From contig JAKPQL010000071.1 in NCBI GenBank assembly GCA_029547045.1, forward strand, positions 1 to 50,238: 50,238 nt of DNA, read 5' to 3'. Both the position numbers and the translations under genes were made by a program. Shown here piece after piece: positions 21,300-29,766 of the stretch (position 1 is its first letter; every line of letters starts with the position of its first letter). Under the pieces are notes generated by a model that saw only the letters and a list, made by a program, of their open reading frames with translations, did no database searches and was not told the origin of the DNA. This DNA comes from Deltaproteobacteria bacterium. GTDB taxonomy: Bacteria; Desulfobacterota; Desulfomonilia; UBA1062.

Positions 21300-22703
21300 A
21301 TGGAGTATATCCTCATCGGGTGCGCGCTTTTTGCCGGCTGCCTGGCCGGGTGGTTTTTCGCCCGGGCCCAGTACTCGGGCGAGCTGAAGGCGGCTGGTCG
21401 AACCATCGCAGACCTGCGCGCCCTGGAGGAACGGCTCCGCGCCGAACTCACCGAAACCACCAGGATCATCGAGCAGGAACGCATCGAGCAGGCACGCCTC
21501 CAGACCAGGCTCGCCGAGGCACAGTTATCCCTTGCCGAGCAGAAAGCCATGCTGGACAGTGCATCCTCGCAGCTCACCGAGACCTTCAAGGCCCTGTCGC
21601 TGGACGCGCTGAGCCAGAACAACCAGGCCTTCATCCAGCTGGCGGACAAGACCATGCAGGCGGTGCTCGCCGAGATGAAGGGCGATTTCGAACAGCGCCG
21701 GGGGGCCATCGACGCCGCGGTGAAGCCCCTTGAGGACTCCCTCAAGCGCTACGAGGCCCAGCTCCAGGCCATCGAGGGGACCAGGCAGGCAGCCTACGGC
21801 GACATCAGCCGGCACATCAGCGAGCTCGTGAAGATGCAGGACCGCCTCGCCGACCAGACGAGGTCCCTGGCCTCGGCCCTGAAGGAGCCGCAGGCACGGG
21901 GAAGATGGGGAGAGATAACGCTGCGCAGGGTGGTGGAGCTCGCGGGCATGTCCAGCCACTGCGACTTCGTGGAGCAGCTCGTCACCGAATCGGACACGGG
22001 GAGGAAGCGCCCCGACCTCATCGTCCAGCTCCCGGGGGACAGGCAGGTGGTCATCGACGCCAAGGTGCCGCTGCGGGCATACCTGGAGGCGTACGAGGCC
22101 ACGGACCAGGGCGTCCGGGCCTCGGCCCTGGCCAGGCACGCCCGCTCCGTGCGCGACCACATGAACAGCCTGGCAGCCAAGGAGTACTGGAGGCAGTTCA
22201 GGGACGCCCCGGACTTCGTGGTGCTCTTCCTGCCCGGCGAGGCCTTCTTCAGCGCGGCCCTGGATCAGGACACGGCCCTCATCGAGGACGGCATCGAGAA
22301 GCGGGTGCTCATCGCCACACCCGTGACCCTCATCGCCCTGCTGCGCTCCGTGGCCATGAGCTGGCAGCAGCACGGCGCCACCGAGAATGCCCGCAGGATC
22401 TGGGAGACCGGGGTGGAGCTCTTCGATCGGCTCAGGACCTTCATGAAGCACTTCGACAAGGTGAGGGACGGGCTGGCAAAGGCGAACGATTCGTATAACG
22501 CGGCACTGGGATCCTTCGAGTCGCGGGTGCTGCCGTCCGCGAACCGCCTCAAGGAGCTCGCCGCTCCGGACCACGGGGAGGCCCTGGAATGCCCGGCCCC
22601 GGTGGAGGTATCCCTCAGGGTGGCGTCGTCGCAGGAGCAGGCCCGGCCACAGGGCGGCCAGGGGACGGGGCTGCAGGGGGCCGACCCTTCGGGCGACGCC
22701 TGA
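21300..22703 (+). CDS. rmuC: DNA recombination protein RmuC
   Basis: A 467-residue RmuC. It has an N-terminal membrane anchor (about 3-22), a long coiled coil (about 25-160), then the nuclease-like core with RGRWGEITLRRVVELAGMSSHCDF, DLIVQLPGDRQVVIDAKVPLRAYLEAYEA and FVVLFLPGEAFFSAAL, which are the family signatures. E. coli rmuC mutants have altered rates of inversion at short inverted repeats. The C-terminal 40 residues (SLRVASSQEQARPQGGQG) are low-complexity and probably disordered. The gene is monocistronic. Confidence 0.93.
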   Translation: MEYILIGCALFAGCLAGWFFARAQYSGELKAAGRTIADLRALEERLRAELTETTRIIEQERIEQARLQTRLAEAQLSLAEQKAMLDSASSQLTETFKALSLDALSQNNQAFIQLADKTMQAVLAEMKGDFEQRRGAIDAAVKPLEDSLKRYEAQLQAIEGTRQAAYGDISRHISELVKMQDRLADQTRSLASALKEPQARGRWGEITLRRVVELAGMSSHCDFVEQLVTESDTGRKRPDLIVQLPGDRQVVIDAKVPLRAYLEAYEATDQGVRASALARHARSVRDHMNSLAAKEYWRQFRDAPDFVVLFLPGEAFFSAALDQDTALIEDGIEKRVLIATPVTLIALLRSVAMSWQQHGATENARRIWETGVELFDRLRTFMKHFDKVRDGLAKANDSYNAALGSFESRVLPSANRLKELAAPDHGEALECPAPVEVSLRVASSQEQARPQGGQGTGLQGADPSGDA

Positions 22704-22756
22704 GCCGTTCTATTTTCATGTGCTGAGAGGGCTGCGGAGCTCGAGGCCGGTGACAA

Positions 22757-23155
22757 CTACGCCTGGATGAGCCTCAGGTCGCGCAGGTAGCCCAGGAGCT
22801 TGACCTTGTTGATGGGCTTCACCAGGTAGGCGTCGCAGAGCTCCTTGAAGGCGCTCAGCACGTTTTCCTTGTCGTCCAGGGCCGAGGTCATGATGATCTT
22901 CACCCCGTTGCCCAACGGCACGCCCTCGGTCTCCTCCATGGCGCGGATCCCCTTGAGCACGGTCTGGCCGTCCACCTCGGGCATCATGATGTCCAGGCAA
23001 ACGAGATCGTATGGGCTGCCTTCGTTCCACGCCACCATGAAGGCCTCGATGGCCTCTCTGCCGTTCACCGCCACATGGCACTGGCCGTATGGGCTGAGCA
23101 TCTCCTGGAGGAGGATTCGGCTCGTGAAATCGTCATCAACGATGAGGATCTTCAT
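22757..23155 (-). CDS. CheY-like single-domain response regulator
   Basis: A 132-residue receiver domain. It begins MKILIVDDDFTSR with the acidic pair, has phosphoacceptor Asp55 (LVCLDIMMPEVDG), Thr90 and Lys113 (YLVKPI). All catalytic residues are present, so it should be phosphorylated. There is no output domain, so it acts through a protein partner or as a phosphate shuttle. GGGAGAACAGGA precedes the ATG. There is no kinase neighbour. Confidence 0.9.
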   Translation of the reverse strand: MKILIVDDDFTSRILLQEMLSPYGQCHVAVNGREAIEAFMVAWNEGSPYDLVCLDIMMPEVDGQTVLKGIRAMEETEGVPLGNGVKIIMTSALDDKENVLSAFKELCDAYLVKPINKVKLLGYLRDLRLIQA

Positions 23156-23367
23156 TCCTGTTCTCCCAGCTTACCTTCTCTTCGGCAGATCCTGGGTCTC
23201 AACATGATAGGTAACGACAACGCAGGGGAAATGGAAGGGCCGGCGAAAGCCCCGCGGGTAAGGAAGAACCGATGCGGGGCCCCTCCTGCCTCATGACCAG
23301 GCGGGGACACCGTGCCGGAGGCGATCATTCCCTGCAGGGCCGGTGTTGCCGTCCTGTCATGCCGGGG

Positions 23368-24918
23368 CTATTTCCCCAGCACCTCCTTGAGCTCGCGCTT
23401 GAGGATCTTGCCCGAAGGGTTCTTGGGGAGCTTGTCCGTGACGACCACCTTTTTCGGGCACTTGAATCCTGCCAGGTGCTCCTTGCAGTGGCCGATGATC
23501 TCCTTCTCGGTGAGCGAAGCGCCTTTCTTCGGCACGATCACGGCTGCCACCACCTCGATCCACTTGGGGTCGGGCAGACCGATGACCGCCACCTCCTCAA
23601 CGCCCGGATACTGATACAGCACCTCCTCCACCTCCCGGGACGCCACGTTCTCGCCCCCGGTCTTGATCATGTCCTTCTTGCGATCCACCACATAGAGGTA
23701 CCCGTCCTCGTCGAACCTGCCGAGATCGCCGCTGTGGAACCACCCGTAGGCGAATGCCTCGGCGGTCTTGTCCGGGTCGTTGAGGTAGCCGCTCATGACG
23801 TGGCCGGAGCGATGCACGATCTCGCCCACGGTGCCAACGGGCACGAACCTGCCGTCGTCGTCCATGAGCCTGGTCTCCACGTTCAGCACGGGCTTGCCCG
23901 CGGATCCCGGCTTCAGGAGCTGGTCCTCGGGCTTCAGGATGGTGGCCACCGGTCCCATCTCGGTCTGCCCGTAGTAGTTCCAGAGCTGGAGACCCCGGAA
24001 AGTGACCGAGAGCTGCTTGATGATCTCCACGGGCATGATGCTCGCCCCGTAGGCGGCCTTCCGGAGGCTTCGGTGGTTGTAGTTCTTGAATTCCGGGTGG
24101 TTCAGGATGCCGATCCACACGGTGGGGGGTGCGAACATGTGGGTGATCTGGTACTTCTCGATGAGCCTGATCATCTCCAGAGGGTCTGCCTTGTGCATGA
24201 TCACGTTGGTGGCCCCCACGTACAGGTAGGGCATGAGGAAGCAGTGGAGCTGGGCGCAGTGGAAGAGCGGCAGGGCGTGGAGGCTCACGTCGTAAGTCTC
24301 GTACTGCCCGTCGAAGATGCAGCTGTGGTACTGCGACATGAGGGCCCGGTGCGAGAGCATGGCACCCTTGGGCTTGGACTCGGTGCCGCTGGTGTACGGG
24401 ATCTGCACGATGTCCTCGGCGCTCACCTCCACCTGGGGCTCGTCCAGGGGCATGCCTTCCATCTCGGTGATGAGGTTGAAGAAGCCCTCGGGCACCAGGG
24501 AGTCTCCAAGCGGGATGAACCCCCACTTTTCAACCGTGGTGAAGTTCGCCTGGGACTTGGCGATGACGGGGTACAGGGCATCCTCCACGATGAAGATCCT
24601 GGACCCCGAATGATTGACGATGTAGGCGATCTCCTCGGCATTGAGCATGTAGTTGATGGGGACCTGGATGGCCCCGATCTTTGCCAGGCCGAGCATGCTG
24701 ATGGGGTAGTAGTGGGAGTTGTACGCATATACCGCCACACGGTCACCCTTGGTCACCCCGTAGCCCGTCATGAGGTTGGCGAAGCGCCGGGCCTCCCGCT
24801 CGAGGTCGTAGAACGAGAGCTTCAGGTCACGGAAGATGATGGCGGTCTTGTCGCCGTATTTCGTCGCCGCCCTCCGGGCCATATCGCCGATGGTATCGCG
24901 GTTGATGATGTTGCTCAT
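23368..24918 (-). CDS. AMP-forming acyl-CoA synthetase
   Basis: A 516-residue adenylate-forming enzyme that activates a carboxylic acid to acyl-AMP and then acyl-CoA. The phosphate-binding loop starts at Tyr175 (YTSGTESKPKGAML). The A5 motif is YYGQTEMGP, A7 is WFHSGDLG, A8 is YVVDRKKDMIKTGGENVASREVE, and the catalytic lysine lies in LPKNPSGKILKREL near the end. Substrate is probably a medium/long-chain or aromatic acid. The ATG at 24918 has GAGGAG upstream, and a near-consensus promoter lies at 24977-25005. It is divergent from a second synthetase that carries a PilZ domain. Confidence 0.9.
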   Translation of the reverse strand: MSNIINRDTIGDMARRAATKYGDKTAIIFRDLKLSFYDLEREARRFANLMTGYGVTKGDRVAVYAYNSHYYPISMLGLAKIGAIQVPINYMLNAEEIAYIVNHSGSRIFIVEDALYPVIAKSQANFTTVEKWGFIPLGDSLVPEGFFNLITEMEGMPLDEPQVEVSAEDIVQIPYTSGTESKPKGAMLSHRALMSQYHSCIFDGQYETYDVSLHALPLFHCAQLHCFLMPYLYVGATNVIMHKADPLEMIRLIEKYQITHMFAPPTVWIGILNHPEFKNYNHRSLRKAAYGASIMPVEIIKQLSVTFRGLQLWNYYGQTEMGPVATILKPEDQLLKPGSAGKPVLNVETRLMDDDGRFVPVGTVGEIVHRSGHVMSGYLNDPDKTAEAFAYGWFHSGDLGRFDEDGYLYVVDRKKDMIKTGGENVASREVEEVLYQYPGVEEVAVIGLPDPKWIEVVAAVIVPKKGASLTEKEIIGHCKEHLAGFKCPKKVVVTDKLPKNPSGKILKRELKEVLGK

Positions 24919-24976
24919 GTCTGATTCTCCTCTCGCGTGCAGCCCGCAGGGGCCGTTCATGGGTTGTAGTGCGCAG

Positions 24977-25005
24977 ATTATACTTTTACCTGATAAATGA
25001 GTCAA
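24977..25005 (-). promoter_or_regulatory. near-consensus sigma-70 promoter of the acyl-CoA synthetase
   Basis: On the minus strand, TTGACT (25005-25000) and TATAAT (24982-24977) are separated by 17 bp. The transcript would start near 24970 and have a leader of about 50 bases. Confidence 0.75.
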
Positions 25006-25072
25006 TCCTCATCGGCAAAACACGGAAAAATCCCCGCACGCCAGACGACAATTCTTTCATCCCCTTGCCATA

Positions 25073-25100
25073 TTGACTTAAACATTTTGAATATTAAACT
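25073..25100 (+). promoter_or_regulatory. candidate promoter of the acyl-CoA synthetase-PilZ gene
   Basis: TTGACT (25073-25078) and TAAACT (25095-25100) are 16 bp apart in a strongly AT-rich stretch within the 330-bp divergent gap (24919-25247). A leader of about 140 bases would precede the ATG at 25248. Confidence 0.45.
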
Positions 25101-25247
25101 ATATTTTATGCATTCCATGCCGCACCGTCCCCTGCTGCGGGAACGACCCTGACCCACACCCGCCAGAACCGGCGCGAATGACTCCCGCTCGGATGCAGTC
25201 CATGAGGAACCCATCCAGGGACGGGGGGAGAGAAAAGGAGGCTTTCC

Positions 25248-27275
25248 ATGACACACGACAGGATCTGGGTGAAATCGTACGATCCCGGGCTCACAGACCT
25301 CGACCCCGCCGAATGGGAGAAGACCTATCCGGAGGTGTGCCTGCGGGCATTCAGGGACTTCCCGGACAAGACGGCCCTCGCGTTCATGGGGGTGCACATC
25401 TCCTTTGCCGATCTGGACCGGTACGCCAACCGTTTCGCCACTATGCTCCTGGCCCACGGGTTCACCAAGGGGGACGTGGTGGGCATCAACCTGCCCAACA
25501 TCCCTGAGTACGTCATCACCTGGCTGGGCACCCTGCGTGCCGGGTGCGTGGTCTCCGGCGTGTCGCCCCTGCTCTCCAAGGACGAGATGGCCTACCAGCT
25601 GAAGGATTCCCGCGCCAGGGGCCTGGTCACCCTCGATGCGATCTTCTCGGGGAGGCTCGTACACATCGCCCCGGACCTGCCGGATCTCAAGTTGGTGGTG
25701 GCCACCAGCGTGGGAGGGTTCCTGCCCGGGATGAAGCGCTTCCTGGGCAAGGCGCTGAAGAAGATCCCCTCGGGTAAAGTGACGCCGCTGCCGGACAAGG
25801 CCGTGCACCTGTTCAGGGATGCCATCCTGTCCGATGTATACCCCGACACCCCGCCGAGAGTGGATCTGAGACCGGATGATATCGCCTACATCCAGTACAC
25901 CGGCGGCACCACCGGCGACCCCAAGGGCGCCATGCTCAGCCACCGGAACTTCGTGGCCGACATCCTCATCTTTCAGCACTGGCTGGGGTGGGAACCGGGC
26001 AGCAGCATCGGGCTGTCGGGCTTCCCCTTCTTCCACATCGCAGGGCTCTTCACCAATGCCAACTGCATCTACCTTGGCTGGACCCAGATCCTCATCCCCA
26101 ACCCCCGGGACACGAACCACATATGCAAAGAGCTGAAACGTTATCAGCCCACGGTCATGGCCAATGTCCCTTCGCTCTACATGCTCCTCATGGCCAATCC
26201 TGCGTTCAAGGAGCTGGACCATTCTCGACTCGAGACCTGCATCTGCGCCGCTGCTCCATTCCCCGAAGAGGCACAGCGCCAGTTCGAGGCCATCATCGGC
26301 AGGGGCAAGCTCGTTGAGGCCTACGGCATGACCGAGACCTCGCCGCTCACCGTTGTGAATCCGGTGAAGGGCGCCAAGAAGCTCGGGAGCATCGGGGTAC
26401 CCCTCTTGAACACGGAGGTCCGCCTCATCGAGCCGGGGACGGACCAGGAGGTGAAACCTGGTCAGCCCGGCGAGATCTGCGTGCGGGGGCCCCAGGTCAT
26501 GGTGGGCTACTACAACCGGCCCGAGGAGACCCGCAGGGTCATCGACGAGGACGGGTTCATGCACACCGGGGACGTGGCTGTCATGGACGAGGACGGGTTC
26601 CTGCGCATCGTGGACCGCACCAAGGACATGATCATCGTGGGCGGGTTCAAGGTCTTCTCCCGCAAGGTGGAGGACGTGCTCATCGAGCACCCGGCCATCG
26701 CCACGGCGGCAACCATCGGCATCCCCAACCCGGAGCGCCCCGGCTCGGAGGTGGTGAAGGCCTATATCACCCTTGATCCTGAGAAGGCCAGGGGCAAGGA
26801 CCAGGAGGCTCTGCGCGACGAGATCCTGGACTATGCCAGGCAGCGCCTCGCCCCCTATGAGGTGCCCAAGATCGTGGAGTTCAGGGACGAGCTCCCGCTC
26901 ACCACGGTGGGGAAGATCGACAAGAAGGTGCTCCGGAGGGAGTCCGGCGGGGCTGGGGCAACCCCCTGGGGCGGGGGCGACAGGAGGGCGAACGTCCGGA
27001 AGAAGGTGGACCTCGCCTGCGGCATCAACGGGATCTCGGAAGAAAGGGATGCCCGGATCCCCGGCCACGTGGTGGACGTGAGCAGCCAGGGCATGGGCGT
27101 CGAGATTTCGCCGCCTCTGGACGAGGGTATGGAGGTCGACGCAGAGATCACGGTGATGCAGTTCGGCACCACCCTGTGGGTGCGCGGCAAGGTGCTGACC
27201 AGCAGGGACAACCGCGTGTCCATCAGGTTCTCCGGATCGATCCCCAAGGAGATCGAGGACCTGCTGACCCTCTAG
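25248..27275 (+). CDS. acyl-CoA synthetase fused to a C-terminal PilZ domain
   Basis: A 675-residue two-part protein. Residues about 30-570 are a complete AMP-forming acyl-CoA synthetase: P-loop YTGGTTGDPKGAML (starting near 217), A5 EAYGMTETSP, A7/A8 MHTGDVAVMDEDGFLRIVDRTKDMIIVGGFKV, and catalytic Lys556 in LTTVGKIDKKVLRRE. After a Gly-rich linker (GGAGATPWGGG), residues 578-675 form a PilZ domain with the RxxxR motif at Arg580-Arg584 and D-x-S-x-x-G at Asp610-Gly615. These residues bind cyclic di-GMP in canonical PilZ domains. The sequence runs through with no frameshift. I infer allosteric control of fatty-acid activation by c-di-GMP. Confidence 0.88.
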   Translation: MTHDRIWVKSYDPGLTDLDPAEWEKTYPEVCLRAFRDFPDKTALAFMGVHISFADLDRYANRFATMLLAHGFTKGDVVGINLPNIPEYVITWLGTLRAGCVVSGVSPLLSKDEMAYQLKDSRARGLVTLDAIFSGRLVHIAPDLPDLKLVVATSVGGFLPGMKRFLGKALKKIPSGKVTPLPDKAVHLFRDAILSDVYPDTPPRVDLRPDDIAYIQYTGGTTGDPKGAMLSHRNFVADILIFQHWLGWEPGSSIGLSGFPFFHIAGLFTNANCIYLGWTQILIPNPRDTNHICKELKRYQPTVMANVPSLYMLLMANPAFKELDHSRLETCICAAAPFPEEAQRQFEAIIGRGKLVEAYGMTETSPLTVVNPVKGAKKLGSIGVPLLNTEVRLIEPGTDQEVKPGQPGEICVRGPQVMVGYYNRPEETRRVIDEDGFMHTGDVAVMDEDGFLRIVDRTKDMIIVGGFKVFSRKVEDVLIEHPAIATAATIGIPNPERPGSEVVKAYITLDPEKARGKDQEALRDEILDYARQRLAPYEVPKIVEFRDELPLTTVGKIDKKVLRRESGGAGATPWGGGDRRANVRKKVDLACGINGISEERDARIPGHVVDVSSQGMGVEISPPLDEGMEVDAEITVMQFGTTLWVRGKVLTSRDNRVSIRFSGSIPKEIEDLLTL

Positions 27276-27320
27276 CCCCCCGGCCGGGTCCAGCGGATGC
27301 CCCATGGGGCTGAACCGGCC

Positions 27321-28496
27321 TCAGTCCGCGCGCTCGAATATGGTCGCCGGCGCCTGCCCGCCGCCGGTGCAGAGCGTGACCAGGGCGTAGCGTGCCCTGC
27401 GCCTCACAAGCTCGTGGATGGCGGTGACGCTCAGCCGGCACCCGCTGTTGCCCACCGGGTGACCCAGGGCCAGGGCCCCGCCGTTGACGTTGAGCCGGTC
27501 CATGTCCCCGCCGAGTTCCTTCGCCCATGCGAGCGGTATGGGCGCAAAGGCCTCGTTGACTTCGAAGATGTCGATGTCCTTCATGGCCAGCCCCGCCTTC
27601 TTCAGCACCTTGGGCGTGGCGGTGATGGGGCCGGTGAGCATGAGGACCGGATCCGAGCCCACCACGGCGCTGGCCACGACCCGGGCAAGGGGCTTCAGGC
27701 CGAGCTGCTTCACCTTCTCGCCGCTGGCCAGAACCATGGCCGAGGCGCCGTCGGTGACCGTGCTGGACAGGCCAGCGGTCATCCACTCGGTGCCTGCCAG
27801 GACCTTCAGGCCTTCCAGGATCTCGCGGCTGGTCTCGGGCCGGATGGGCTCGTCGCTGGTGCACACCACGGCATTGCCTTCCTTGTCGAGACCCTTCACC
27901 GGGAATATCTCCTTCTCGAAGTACCCCTGCACCGTGGCCCGGTGGGCCTTTGCGTGGCTGGACACGGCGAAGTCCTGGCACTGTTCCTTGGTGATGCCCC
28001 ACTGCTTCGCAATGGCCTGGGCCCCGCCGATCTGGCTGGGGATGCCGTACTTGTCCAGATAGTACGCACCGATGGGGTGCCCCGCGTTCTGGCCGTTGGC
28101 CAGGGTGCAGTTCATGTCGGACGCGATGCCGTACTTGGACATGATCTCGCACCCGCTGGCAATGATCACGTCATGGGTACCGGACGCGATCATGCCCGAT
28201 GCGATCTGTATCGCGGACAGGCTGCTGCCGCACTGGCGGTTCACGGTGATGCCGCCGAGCGTCATGGGCAGCTTCGAGGCGAGGATCGCCATGCGCGCCA
28301 GGTTGAACCCCTGCTCCCCCACCTGGTACACGCAGCCGGTGATGACATCGTCCACTTCCGCCGGGTCAATGCCGATGCGGCCCACGGCCTCGTCCAGGGC
28401 CAGGGCCAGAAGCTCCGGCGCCATGTACTCGCGGAAATACCCACGCTGTTTTCCCACTGCCGTCCTGACTGCGCTGACCACGAATACGTCTCTCAT
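27321..28496 (-). CDS. acetyl-CoA acetyltransferase (thiolase)
   Basis: A 391-residue thiolase II-type enzyme. The nucleophile is Cys89 (NRQCGSS), His346 lies in GGALALGHPVGNSG, and the second cysteine Cys376 in CTGGGQA; NEAFA (314-318) is also conserved. It either splits 3-ketoacyl-CoA or condenses acetyl-CoA. The start at 28496 has GGGAGGAAG upstream; a longer in-frame extension lacks support. Its promoter carries a palindromic operator (28565-28579). With the crotonase and synthetases it forms a beta-oxidation-like set, although no acyl-CoA or hydroxyacyl-CoA dehydrogenase is in the window. Confidence 0.93.
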   Translation of the reverse strand: MRDVFVVSAVRTAVGKQRGYFREYMAPELLALALDEAVGRIGIDPAEVDDVITGCVYQVGEQGFNLARMAILASKLPMTLGGITVNRQCGSSLSAIQIASGMIASGTHDVIIASGCEIMSKYGIASDMNCTLANGQNAGHPIGAYYLDKYGIPSQIGGAQAIAKQWGITKEQCQDFAVSSHAKAHRATVQGYFEKEIFPVKGLDKEGNAVVCTSDEPIRPETSREILEGLKVLAGTEWMTAGLSSTVTDGASAMVLASGEKVKQLGLKPLARVVASAVVGSDPVLMLTGPITATPKVLKKAGLAMKDIDIFEVNEAFAPIPLAWAKELGGDMDRLNVNGGALALGHPVGNSGCRLSVTAIHELVRRRARYALVTLCTGGGQAPATIFERAD

Positions 28497-28564
28497 GCTC
28501 TTCCTCCCGGATCGAGTCCGCACAGGACCGCGAAACAACTGCGACAGGGTGGCGGTGTGCGGCT

Positions 28565-28579
28565 TATTGTATTACAATA
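28565..28579 (-). promoter_or_regulatory. palindromic operator at the thiolase start site
   Basis: TATTGTATTACAATA is a perfect 7-1-7 inverted repeat centred where transcription from the adjacent promoter should start, the usual place for a repressor site (for example TetR family). The cognate regulator is not in the window. Confidence 0.6.
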
Positions 28580-28581
28580 TG

Positions 28582-28610
28582 TCATTAACGCACACCTGGC
28601 ATCCTGTCAA
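28582..28610 (-). promoter_or_regulatory. promoter of the thiolase gene
   Basis: On the minus strand, TTGACA (28610-28605) and TAATGA (28587-28582) are separated by 17 bp. The predicted start, about 28575, falls inside the palindrome. Confidence 0.6.
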
Positions 28611-28713
28611 ACTATTTTTCCCCCCGGGCCATAAGTCCCCGAACTGGCCCGGGGCCCCAGATGGAGGATGACTGCGGGGCATTCACACCCAGGGGCGGGC
28701 CCCCTGCAGGGCA

Positions 28714-29430
28714 TCAGAACACCCCGGCCTTCCTGATGAACGCCTGGAAACCCTGCCGCTCCATCGCAAAGGCCTGTTCGAAGGAAACCTGGTTCTGTTT
28801 TTCGATGAGGTCCTTCATCTGCATGAGAATCTCGTAGTTCACCTCGCAGATGTCCCGGGCGATCTCCTTTGCCCTGGGGAGCAGGTCCGAAGGCGCTACC
28901 ACCTCGTTGACCAGCCCGCAGCGGAGGGCGTCGGAAGCCGACAGGGGCCTGCACGTAAAGGAGAGCTGTTTGGCGAGGCGCTGGCCCACAGAGCGCTGGA
29001 GCAGTTGGGTCATGCCCCAGCCCGGATGGATTCCCACCTTGGCGTGGGAATCGATGAACCTGGCGTTCTCGGAGGCGATGAGGAAGTCGCAGTGCATGGC
29101 CAGCTCGAACCCGCCCGTGATGGCGTTGCCGTTGACGGCCCCGATGACGGGCTTGCGGCAGGCCGCAAAGACATCCGGCATGTCGCGGCCGTCGCCGCGA
29201 GGGTCCAGGAGGTTGTCCCTGCCGATGACGCTCAGGTCTATGCCCGAACAGAAGGACCTGCCGTTGCCCGTGAGCACGGCCACCTTGATCCCTTCGCTCG
29301 CAGCCACCTCGTCCAGGGCATTGTACAGGTTCACGAGCAGGTCCTGGCAGATGGAGTTGTGCCGCTCCGGGCGGTTCAGGGTGATGATGGCAACGGGTCC
29401 TTCCTGTTCGAACAGTACGGTCTTTTCCAT
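28714..29430 (-). CDS. enoyl-CoA hydratase/isomerase (crotonase) family protein
   Basis: A 238-residue crotonase-fold protein starting at ATG 29430 after AAAGGAG. The oxyanion-hole region CSGIDLS and the GNAITGGFELAMHCDF helix are present. The first catalytic glutamate is Glu109 (Glu144 of rat hydratase). Counting 20 residues on, the position of rat Glu164 is His129 (FIDSHAKVGIHPGWG). The DTHA/DSHA-PGWG pattern defines a subgroup lacking the second glutamate, so classical hydratase activity is doubtful; an isomerase, hydrolase or atypical hydratase is possible. It is slightly shorter than the usual 255-265 residues. Confidence 0.85.
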   Translation of the reverse strand: MEKTVLFEQEGPVAIITLNRPERHNSICQDLLVNLYNALDEVAASEGIKVAVLTGNGRSFCSGIDLSVIGRDNLLDPRGDGRDMPDVFAACRKPVIGAVNGNAITGGFELAMHCDFLIASENARFIDSHAKVGIHPGWGMTQLLQRSVGQRLAKQLSFTCRPLSASDALRCGLVNEVVAPSDLLPRAKEIARDICEVNYEILMQMKDLIEKQNQVSFEQAFAMERQGFQAFIRKAGVF

Positions 29431-29476
29431 GCCTGATCTCCTTTGTGAAGGGTGGTGGTTCTTGCAGTGAGGCCCT

Positions 29477-29485
29477 ACTATACCA
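29477..29485 (-). promoter_or_regulatory. extended -10 element ahead of the crotonase gene
   Basis: On the minus strand, TGGTATAGT (29485-29477) is an extended -10 (TGN plus TATAGT) with no good -35 box. The transcript would start near 29470, about 40 bases before the ATG. Confidence 0.35.
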
Positions 29486-29546
29486 GAGATCCACGCGCCG
29501 CACACCATGGCGCACGAACAGTTGCAGGGAACAAGGGTTCTGCGGT

Positions 29547-29589
29547 TACAGGTGTATACACCTGTACAGGAAGTGAACAGGTGACTGTT
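29547..29589. promoter_or_regulatory. two palindromic sites upstream of a sigma-54 promoter
   Basis: TACAGGTGTATACACCTGTA (29547-29566) is a perfect 20-bp palindrome. A second inverted repeat, AACAG-GTGA-CTGTT, lies at 29576-29589, sharing the ACAGGTG half site. Centres are 26 bp apart, at about -135 and -109 relative to the start predicted from the sigma-54 promoter, a typical enhancer position. Confidence 0.6.
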
Positions 29590-29666
29590 TAAAACCTATC
29601 CATATCCGCTACCCGTTCTTCCCTGGAAAACACAAGATGTCCTTTCATTCCAATATGCTATGTGCC

Positions 29667-29682
29667 TGGCACCATCCTTGCC
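29667..29682 (+). promoter_or_regulatory. sigma-54 (RpoN) promoter of the receiver-htrA operon
   Basis: TGGCAC (29667-29672), 5 bp, then TTGC (29678-29681) match the -24/-12 consensus TGGCAC-N5-TTGC exactly, with GG and GC 10 bp apart. Predicted start is near 29692, 75 bases before the next ATG. Confidence 0.75.
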
Positions 29683-29766
29683 TTCCGAACCGCAAGGCCC
29701 GCACGGGCCTGATCCGGCAGAGCGAAAGCGCAGCACCGGTCTCATGAATCCGAAGGGAGGTTTGAT

